Source: Eubacteriales bacterium
GTDB taxonomy: Bacteria > Bacillota > Clostridia > Lachnospirales > Lachnospiraceae
DNA: 6,582 bases
Assembly: GCA_030536565.1 (NCBI GenBank)
Contig: JAUNPT010000126.1
Coordinates: 1 to 6,582, forward strand
Direction of reading: 5' to 3'
Within the stretch, counting starts at the first letter, position 1. Each line of letters begins with the position of its first letter. Positions 5,867 to 6,582 of the stretch are shown here, in pieces. The position numbers and the translations under genes are program-made. The notes under the pieces were generated by a model. It did no database searches. It was not told the origin of the DNA and worked only from the letters and a program-made list of their open reading frames with translations.

Positions 5867-6582
5867 ATGAAACTGATATCATGGAATGTTAATGGAATAA
5901 GAGCATGTGTGCAGAAGGGCTTTATGGAGTATTTTGATGATGCAGCCGCAGATATTTTCTGTATTCAGGAGAGCAAGATGCAGGAGGGACAGTTGGTCTT
6001 AAATATGCCGGGATACTATCAGTACTGGAATTATGCTGTAAAAAAGGGATACTCAGGAACAGCTGTGTTTACTAAGAAAAAACCAATCAGTGTTTATTAT
6101 GGTATTGGAATTGAGGAGCATGATAAGGAGGGCAGGGTTATTACACTTGAATTTGAAAATTTTTATATTGTAACGGTTTATACGCCTAATTCCCAGAATG
6201 AACTTGCAAGACTGGAGTACAGAATGCGATGGGAAGATGATTTTAGGGCATATCTTATTAAGCTTGACAATATTAAACCTGTGATTGTATGTGGGGATAT
6301 GAATGTAGCGCATGAGGAGATTGATATAAAAAATCCGGGGCCTAACAGAAGAAATGCTGGCTTTACTGATGAAGAACGTCATATGTTTACGAAACTTCTA
6401 AAGGCAGGCTTTGTAGATACTTTCAGGTTTAAATATCCGGAACGTAAGGATATTTATTCATGGTGGTCTTACAGGTTTAATGCAAGAAAAAATAATGCGG
6501 GCTGGCGTATAGATTATTTCCTTGTGTCAGACCGTTTAAAGAGTAAGATAGAAGACGGAGTTATCCATACACAGATTACGGG
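5867..6582 (+). CDS. xth: Exodeoxyribonuclease III / AP endonuclease (3' partial)
   Basis: The enzyme cuts 5' of abasic sites and removes 3' blocking groups and nucleotides from duplex DNA in base excision repair, using Mg2+. The frame is open from the ATG at 5867 to the window end, giving 238 residues of a family usually about 250 long, so only the tail is missing. Visible catalytic motifs: SWNVNGIRA (N7), CIQESK (metal-binding E35), VYTPNSQ (Y105), CGDMNVAH (D144, N146), RRNAGFTDEE (161-170) and WRIDYFLVSDR (D216). The final Ser-Asp-His motif with the catalytic His must lie just past the window. It belongs to the ExoA/Xth type, not the NExo type as far as can be judged by eye. It starts 14 nt after the acyltransferase stop, with GGAG (5857-5860) 6 nt before the ATG, so it is very likely expressed from the promoter at 4021-4049. 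No terminator lies between the two genes. Confidence 0.96.
   Translation, partial: MKLISWNVNGIRACVQKGFMEYFDDAAADIFCIQESKMQEGQLVLNMPGYYQYWNYAVKKGYSGTAVFTKKKPISVYYGIGIEEHDKEGRVITLEFENFYIVTVYTPNSQNELARLEYRMRWEDDFRAYLIKLDNIKPVIVCGDMNVAHEEIDIKNPGPNRRNAGFTDEERHMFTKLLKAGFVDTFRFKYPERKDIYSWWSYRFNARKNNAGWRIDYFLVSDRLKSKIEDGVIHTQIT

Noticed and set aside
6053..6382. Minus-strand frame of 109 codons
   Set aside because: Antisense to the exonuclease III gene; a shadow frame.

Overview
The window looks like chromosomal DNA of an anaerobic, low-GC Clostridia member, most likely Lachnospiraceae. This rests on the AT-rich base composition, frequent AGA/AAA/ATA codons, GGAG-type ribosome binding sites and a gene set (DUF2935, COG4866-type DUF2156 joined to GNAT, ExoA) typical of that group. 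The assignment is inferred; there is no rRNA or other marker in the window.

Layout. (1) Positions 1-2491, plus strand: nearly all of a large GmrSD-like defence nuclease. It has an N-terminal DUF262 domain with IPVYQRNYDW and DGQQRLTT, a DUF1524 His-Me finger domain with IEHIMPQ, and a C-terminal DUF4268-like domain. Its first ~15-20 codons lie before the window. (2) Positions 2492-2928: no protein gene. About 370 nt fold on paper into a series of helices, headed by a 19-bp bulged stem. In several independent helices the non-Watson-Crick pairs are G-U only when the RNA is read from the plus strand. I therefore call this a candidate structured RNA of a family I do not recognise, lying directly downstream of, and possibly co-transcribed with, the nuclease gene. 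(3) Positions 2929-2984: a very strong hairpin followed by six Ts, acting as plus-strand terminator and probably as the border of the nuclease/RNA unit. (4) Positions 3023-3928, minus strand: a DUF2935 protein made of two ferritin-like helical repeats. (5) Positions 3929-4136: a divergent promoter region with a good plus-strand sigma-A promoter flanked by two near-identical 14-bp direct repeats. (6) Positions 4137-5852, plus: a three-part DUF2156/GNAT acyltransferase-like protein. (7) Positions 5867-6582, plus: exodeoxyribonuclease III, missing only its last ~12-15 codons, 14 nt downstream and in the same operon.

How the parts work together. The left part is an accessory defence module: by family knowledge DUF262-DUF1524 proteins restrict modified or foreign DNA. 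The right part is ordinary chromosome: a helical-bundle protein of unknown role transcribed away from an operon that pairs an acyltransferase-like protein with an AP endonuclease/3'-5' exonuclease for base excision repair. The point most worth a second look is the structured, non-coding stretch between the nuclease gene and its terminator, including an 11-nt segment that can pair perfectly with a distant partner or with a near neighbour.
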